Part shown: positions 5,888 to 6,193 of the stretch, one piece after another
Layout: every line of letters begins with the position of its first letter
Numbering within the stretch: the stretch's first letter is position 1
Assembly (NCBI GenBank): GCA_965365465.1
Contig: CBDUBU010000248.1
Coordinates: forward strand, 1-6,193
Direction of reading: 5' to 3'
Source: CBDUBU01 sp965365465
Lineage (GTDB): Bacteria; Bacteroidota; Rhodothermia; Rhodothermales; DASSAV01
DNA length: 6,193 nucleotides
Program-made: the position numbers and the translations under genes
The notes under the pieces: model-generated
What the model was told of the DNA's origin: nothing
Database searches by the model: none
What the model saw: only the letters and a program-made list of their open reading frames with translations

Positions 5888-5919
5888 ATCCAGGCTTCGC
5901 GCATATATCCGAAAAGTTA
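5888..5919 (+). repeat. Bipartite direct repeat, copy B (upstream of the response regulator)
   Basis: This copy consists of ATCCAGGCTTCGCGC (5888-5902), nine bases, then AAAAGTTA (5912-5919). It matches copy A at 5458-5481 in both blocks, with the blocks 8 bases further apart. The two copies are 430 bases apart, flank the small peptide gene and each lies upstream of a gene in the same orientation. Confidence 0.5.
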
Positions 5920-6090
5920 GAAACGCTGCCTTGTTTTGTGACGATTCATAGCAAGCAATGGATTTTTTTGATGCTGCGTAGTAAGATGTTCTGATTGCGC
6001 CTCCACGTCACCCCACTGGATGCACCTCACCCGCAGCTTGCAAACAGGTTGGCAGCACCCCAACCTTGTGTTCCCCTGATCGAAAGTAGT

Positions 6091-6193
6091 ATGCTTGAAG
6101 ATCGCCATATTCTGCTTGTTGAGGATGACCGTTCCCTCCGGCGGCTGCTGGAGTACCGATTGAGCAAACTCTACCAGGTGCGCACCGCCGCCA
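6091..6193 (+). CDS. Response regulator receiver domain (5' end only)
   Basis: Only the first 34 codons are in the window. They read as the start of a CheY-like receiver domain: first strand HILLVEDD (6-13) with E11, D12 and D13 forming the acidic pocket that binds Mg2+, then helix RSLRRLLEYRLSKLY and a second strand beginning QVRTAA. The phosphorylated aspartate, normally near residue 50-55, lies beyond the edge. The output domain, if any, cannot be seen, so it may be a transcription factor, an enzyme-linked regulator or a single-domain protein. ATG 6091 is the natural start, three residues before the conserved strand region; no clear Shine-Dalgarno sequence precedes it. Any link to the upstream peptide gene is only positional. 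Confidence 0.9.
   Translation, partial: MLEDRHILLVEDDRSLRRLLEYRLSKLYQVRTAA

Larger units (their letters stand above)
5787..6090. other. Intergenic region between the peptide gene and the response regulator
   Basis: This 304-base stretch has no supported gene. It contains a small hairpin just after the peptide stop, a second compact GC-rich hairpin at 5835-5849, and copy B of the direct repeat at 5888-5919. TTGTTTTG at 5931-5938 differs by one base from the Bacteroidota TAnnTTTG element and could belong to a promoter for the response regulator about 150 bases downstream. A minus-strand open frame at 5917-6108 resembles no family I recognise and overlaps the regulator start. Confidence 0.5.

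Noticed and set aside
5917..6108. Minus-strand open frame (63 codons) in the last intergenic region
   Set aside because: There is no family resemblance, and it overlaps the response regulator start. It contains several Cys residues but no spaced metal-binding pattern that I could support.

Overview
The window reads as chromosome of a moderately GC-rich bacterium, most likely Bacteroidota or the related Rhodothermota. The main evidence is the first protein: its glycosyltransferase domain carries an IIHYKGESTKKG-type segment followed by YVRLFYGAM, which I know from Bacteroidota family-2 glycosyltransferases. Most starts also lack a Shine-Dalgarno sequence, as is usual in that group. The lineage is inferred from motifs and no rRNA is present. 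All supported genes lie on the + strand.

Left part (about 99-4723): four closely spaced genes, with gaps of 31, 25 and 57 bases and no terminator between them. They look like one transcription unit. In order they are: a large membrane protein fusing a GT2 glycosyltransferase to a WbaP/WcaJ-like module whose catalytic segment appears to be missing; accA (acetyl-CoA carboxylase carboxyltransferase alpha subunit); a 4HBT hotdog-fold acyl-CoA thioesterase of the YbgC/FadM type; and nadC (quinolinate phosphoribosyltransferase). The unit mixes envelope glycan assembly, malonyl-CoA supply, acyl-CoA hydrolysis and NAD synthesis. AccA and the thioesterase plausibly share acyl-CoA metabolism; the others look like housekeeping neighbours.

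Middle (4724-5435): a 257-base gap with one modest inverted repeat, then a PRC-barrel protein with the window's only clear Shine-Dalgarno sequence, closed by a strong intrinsic terminator at 5396-5435.

Right part (5436-6193): a short stand-alone gene encoding an 80-residue peptide. Its middle matches the lasso-peptide leader pattern Y-x2-P-x-L-x3-G-x5-T, so it is a candidate RiPP precursor. No maturation enzymes are in the window. A bipartite direct repeat (ATCCAGGCT-N2-GCGC ... AAAAGTTA) occurs upstream of this gene and again after it, ahead of the next gene. After a 304-base gap with small hairpins, the window ends in the first 34 codons of a two-component response regulator. The orphan precursor with its flanking repeats and the degenerate glycosyltransferase fusion are the items most worth following up.
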